Shown here one piece after another: positions 6,875-9,031 of a DNA stretch of 9,031 nt. A model generated the notes under the pieces. It worked only from the letters and a program-made list of their open reading frames with translations. It searched no databases and was not told the DNA's origin. Source of the DNA: Methylococcaceae bacterium UBA659 (GTDB taxonomy: Bacteria; Pseudomonadota; Gammaproteobacteria; Methylococcales; Methylomonadaceae); contig DBNZ01000239.1 of NCBI GenBank assembly GCA_002299495.1, forward strand, positions 1,681-10,711. Direction: 5' to 3'. A program made the position numbers and the translations under genes. Position 1 is the first letter of the stretch. Every line of letters starts with the position of its first letter.

Positions 6875-6919
6875 TTTTGTGCGGTTATAGTTAAACAACA
6901 AACAATAAGAGAGGTCAAT

Positions 6920-7315
6920 ATGGCATTAATTACTTGGACCGCCGAACAATTCGGCACAAACGTGGGTTTCGCTGATGAAGAGCATCAAACCTTATTCGGC
7001 AAGCTCAACAGGCTTTACGATTTGGCGACCGGCGGTGCGGAGCGGGTCGACGTCGGCGCGCAACTGGACGATTTGATTGCTTATGTGGTCGATCATTTCG
7101 CCCATGAAGAACGGGAAATGCAAGCGAAAGGCTATGGCGGGTACAGCGTCCATAAAGCCGAACACGATGCGTTGGTGGCCATTTGCGCCGATTTACAGAA
7201 AAAATTCCATGTCGGCGAAGCGGACGTGACCGAGGATGTAGGGCAAATGGTGAAAAACTGGTTGGGCGACCATATCCCTAAATTCGATAAGGCTTATGCG
7301 GTCGTTTTAAGCTAA
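6920..7315 (+). CDS. Bacteriohemerythrin (oxygen-binding di-iron protein)
   Basis: This single-domain hemerythrin of 131 residues reversibly binds O2 at a non-heme di-iron centre in the cytosol. All seven expected ligands are visible: His22, His59, Glu63 (HxxxE), His78, His82 (HxxxH), His118 and Asp123 (HxxxxD). Its length and layout match the Methylococcus capsulatus protein McHr, which has been proposed to supply O2 to membrane methane monooxygenase. Other roles in the family include O2 storage, sensing and iron handling. AAGAGAGG (6907-6914) lies five bases before the ATG at 6920, deciding this start over an upstream in-frame ATG at 6770 that would add 50 non-family residues. It is probably transcribed alone from the promoter at 6846-6874, since its neighbours on both sides are on the opposite strand. 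Confidence 0.95.
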   Translation: MALITWTAEQFGTNVGFADEEHQTLFGKLNRLYDLATGGAERVDVGAQLDDLIAYVVDHFAHEEREMQAKGYGGYSVHKAEHDALVAICADLQKKFHVGEADVTEDVGQMVKNWLGDHIPKFDKAYAVVLS

Positions 7316-7368
7316 CCAGTTAATCGTGGGACTAAACAGTCACATATTAAGGCTTTAAATGGGGAATT

Positions 7369-7432
7369 GCCGCCCTGCTGCGGACTACTCGCGGAAACTC
7401 TAGGCATACTCGCGGGCAGGCATCGTGGCGGC
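7369..7432. terminator. Bulged hairpin between convergent genes
   Basis: GCCGCC (7369-7374) pairs with GGCGGC (7427-7432) and the adjoining CCTGC with GCAGG (7416-7420), leaving a 6-base bulge and a long loop. The loop carries TACTCGCGG twice (7386-7394 and 7407-7415). It lies between the tails of the hemerythrin and PspC genes, where a shared terminator would be expected. No T-run accompanies it. Confidence 0.3.
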
Positions 7433-7436
7433 ATGA

Positions 7437-8489
7437 TCATTTGAGCCAATCGTCCGGATGCTCCACAAATTTGTCGCGCAGGAAACGCCCGTGGACTAGC
7501 AAGCCCTGGGCGTCATTCCGATACAGACTGGTCAGCATATTGCGTAGCGACTGGTCGAGCACGTCCAGTTGTTCCGACAATAAGTCATGCGCCGTCTTGC
7601 CTTGGGTCACTGGCTCTGTTCGGGCTAGCGAGGGCGGCAGGGCAAGGTAGCGCTCAAGGGCGCCCGGAAGGTAGTCGTGGGCAATTTGGCGGACGTTGTA
7701 ATGATTGGGGTCAGTTGCGTCGGTGTTTTGTGAGAGGCGGGACAACAGCGACAGCAACGCAACCATGATGTCTGCGATTTTCCCCTCCACCTCGTCGTCA
7801 ACCCTGCCCGCGATGCGTCGACGCAGGGATTCCAGATTCTGCCGGACGGACAACAGGCCGGCGTTCTGCGACCTGCCTTCGAGCGCGTCCGGGTTCTCGG
7901 TGGTTTCCGCAATCCGCTGATAAAAGCGTTGTTCCGCAACCCCCCGCAACAGTATTTCAAGGCGGTTTAATTCCTCCCCCAAACGTTCCTCGGCCGCTGT
8001 TCCACTAGACCGCTCTGAATAGGAAGGCGGCAGCCGCAGATAGTGCTCCAGGATATTCGGCAGTTCTTCCAGCGCGGTGCGTTTAGCCACGACCAGTTCA
8101 GCGTCCTTGCGATTAGACAGGTCATCGAAATCGGGTAGCAAACTTAGGACCAGCTGATGGGTATGCTCCAGCGCTAACTGGGGCGAGGGCAGGCTCAATC
8201 GCGCATGGGTGGTATCGATCAGTTTTTCCAGGCGCCGGGCCTTGCGCCGCAGTTGCCATGACAGTTCCAAAACCGATGACCGGCGGCCCGGCAGCAGTAT
8301 CCATAACACCAGGTAAAGCCAGAGTGTCAGGCTAAAACTGAAAAATATGGAACCGAGGAAAACGAAGCGAACGGCGGTGACGCTGATACCCGTATAACGC
8401 GCCAAACCGCTGCACACACCGCCTAAGCGGCGACGGTCGAGATCACGCTCGAGTTTGCGGGTTTTAGAAGATTCTGGGAAAAATCGCAT
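7437..8489 (-). CDS. PspC-domain membrane protein with duplicated helical cytosolic tail
   Basis: This protein has 350 residues. Residues about 15-69 form a PspC domain: DLDRRRLGGVCSGLARYTGI, then a hydrophobic span (about 40-67, VFLGSIFFSFSLTLWLYLVLW) ending in LPGRR. PspC proteins are inner-membrane parts of the phage-shock (envelope stress) response. The remaining 280 residues are predicted cytosolic, leucine-rich and charged. They seem to be two copies of one module: about 87-190 (from LEKL) and 219-323 (from LESL). Each carries LPxxLExYLxLPPS (143-156, 274-287) and then a G-x-TA..LxExLxxL helix. I know no named domain for this module. The start at 8489 is preferred over 8540 because GAGGA (8494-8498) stands four bases before it. 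There is no pspA or pspB next to it, so its role in stress response is inferred from the domain alone. Confidence 0.88.
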   Translation of the reverse strand: MRFFPESSKTRKLERDLDRRRLGGVCSGLARYTGISVTAVRFVFLGSIFFSFSLTLWLYLVLWILLPGRRSSVLELSWQLRRKARRLEKLIDTTHARLSLPSPQLALEHTHQLVLSLLPDFDDLSNRKDAELVVAKRTALEELPNILEHYLRLPPSYSERSSGTAAEERLGEELNRLEILLRGVAEQRFYQRIAETTENPDALEGRSQNAGLLSVRQNLESLRRRIAGRVDDEVEGKIADIMVALLSLLSRLSQNTDATDPNHYNVRQIAHDYLPGALERYLALPPSLARTEPVTQGKTAHDLLSEQLDVLDQSLRNMLTSLYRNDAQGLLVHGRFLRDKFVEHPDDWLK

Positions 8490-8620
8490 AGTGTCCTCAA
8501 AATAATAGCTATTCAAGTGTGAGCCTGACCAAAAAAACATTGTACATAACTACTCTCAGCCCATAAAAACAATACCTATCGTTCCACGCTTAGCATTCAT
8601 TGTTATACACAACCAGTTCC

Positions 8621-8690
8621 AGAGTCGTCATACCGGCATACCCTAAAGAGGGCGGCAGTGGATGCCGGTATTCAGTCACAAGGATATGAA
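8621..8690. repeat. Palindromic repeat, second copy of the left-edge family
   Basis: ATACCGGCAT (8630-8639) and ATGCCGGTAT (8662-8671) are perfect 10-bp inverted repeats. They enclose a smaller hairpin, CCCT-aaag-AGGG (8641-8652). The order ACCCT, AGAGGGC, GGATGCCGG, CAAGGAT repeats what 101-171 shows on the opposite strand, so the same family sits at both ends of the window in opposite orientation. Confidence 0.7.
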
Positions 8691-8736
8691 TCTATGGACT
8701 TATACTTTAAGCGCAATTAACCGCCTGTGCCACTTT

Positions 8737-8921
8737 CAGAGGACAGAAGACAGAAAAAGCGTGGCGTAGCCACACCGACCTCTGTCCTCTGGCAGGCATC
8801 CCCCCGGCACAAATCCGTCTGGAACGGATTTGCATTTACCCGAAGGGCTCCGTGAATCCCTGATCGGGCTTATGTATAACGATAAGCACGGAGCGTGGCA
8901 ACGAAGGCTGAGCGGTTGCCA
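8737..8921. other. Run of strong hairpins, possible structured RNA or small element
   Basis: Four perfect inverted repeats follow one another: CAGAGGACAG/CTGTCCTCTG (8737-8746, 8782-8791), CAAATCCGT/ACGGATTTG (8810-8818, 8824-8832, loop of 5), GCTCCGTG/CACGGAGC (8847-8854, 8887-8894) and TGGCAAC/GTTGCCA (8896-8902, 8915-8921). I do not recognise the whole as a known RNA or mobile element. The only long reading frame across it (minus strand, 8736-9011) has no protein-like features. The rest of the 8490-9031 gap outside this run and the repeat at 8621-8690 shows nothing I can name. Confidence 0.5.
8751..8773 (-). terminator. Minus-strand terminator-like hairpin
   Basis: GTGGC-gta-GCCAC (8761-8773) is followed, on the minus strand, by GCTTTTTCTG, giving a short stem plus a run of five T's. 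It would stop leftward transcription arriving from beyond 8790, including from outside the window. It sits inside the larger 10-bp inverted repeat described at 8737-8791. Confidence 0.45.
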
Positions 8922-9031
8922 TTGTACTCCACTTGCAACCCAACCCGAATTGGGATAAGGCTGAAATGCAATCTGGGTTATTATTAGCCTTGAACGGCTG
9001 ATACCAACCATCGGTGGATGTCCGCCATTTG

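Noticed and set aside
8736..9011. Minus-strand reading frame of 91 codons across the hairpin run
   Set aside because: It is composed of inverted repeats, has no ribosome site and shows no domain-like pattern. The DNA structure explains the open frame better.

Overview
The window reads as a chromosomal segment of a gammaproteobacterium, most likely a methanotroph of the Methylococcales (Methylomonas/Methylobacter type). This is inferred from a 131-residue bacteriohemerythrin of the Methylococcus McHr kind, a Pseudomonas-like split class II ribonucleotide reductase, a birA-coaX pair, and many small interspersed palindromic repeats. No taxonomic search was possible.

Left part (1-4620): a repeat-rich edge (1-171) and a GC-rich hairpin precede nrdJb (355-1050, minus strand), the small zinc-ribbon partner of B12-dependent ribonucleotide reductase. 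Two plus-strand genes for short exported proteins follow: an unrecognised two-cysteine protein (1185-1562) and a lipocalin-like protein (1845-2231). A bidirectional-looking hairpin then separates them from the large catalytic subunit nrdJ (2322-4472, minus). Upstream of nrdJ lie two NrdR-box-like palindromes exactly 32 bp apart. The two halves of the reductase are therefore on the same strand but split by about 1.27 kb of oppositely oriented genes, and only the large subunit has visible NrdR sites.

Middle part (4620-7315): about 400 bp of non-coding DNA contains an imperfect palindrome of repeat type. Next come coaX (type III pantothenate kinase) and birA (biotin ligase/repressor), minus strand and overlapping by one base (TGATG). 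Divergent from birA is the bacteriohemerythrin gene (6920-7315), with all seven iron ligands and a near-consensus sigma-70 promoter.

Right part (7316-9031): a minus-strand gene for a membrane protein with an N-terminal PspC domain and a cytosolic tail that looks like two copies of a helical module of about 105 residues. The last 490 bp carry no gene. They hold a second copy of the left-edge repeat family and a run of strong hairpins (8737-8921).

The genes serve nucleotide reduction (B12), coenzyme A and biotin cofactor metabolism, oxygen or iron binding and envelope stress. I see no mobile-element genes, CRISPR array, tRNA or rRNA. I see no convincing new multi-gene system; the most unusual points are the interrupted nrdJ pair, the duplicated PspC tail and the structured right edge.
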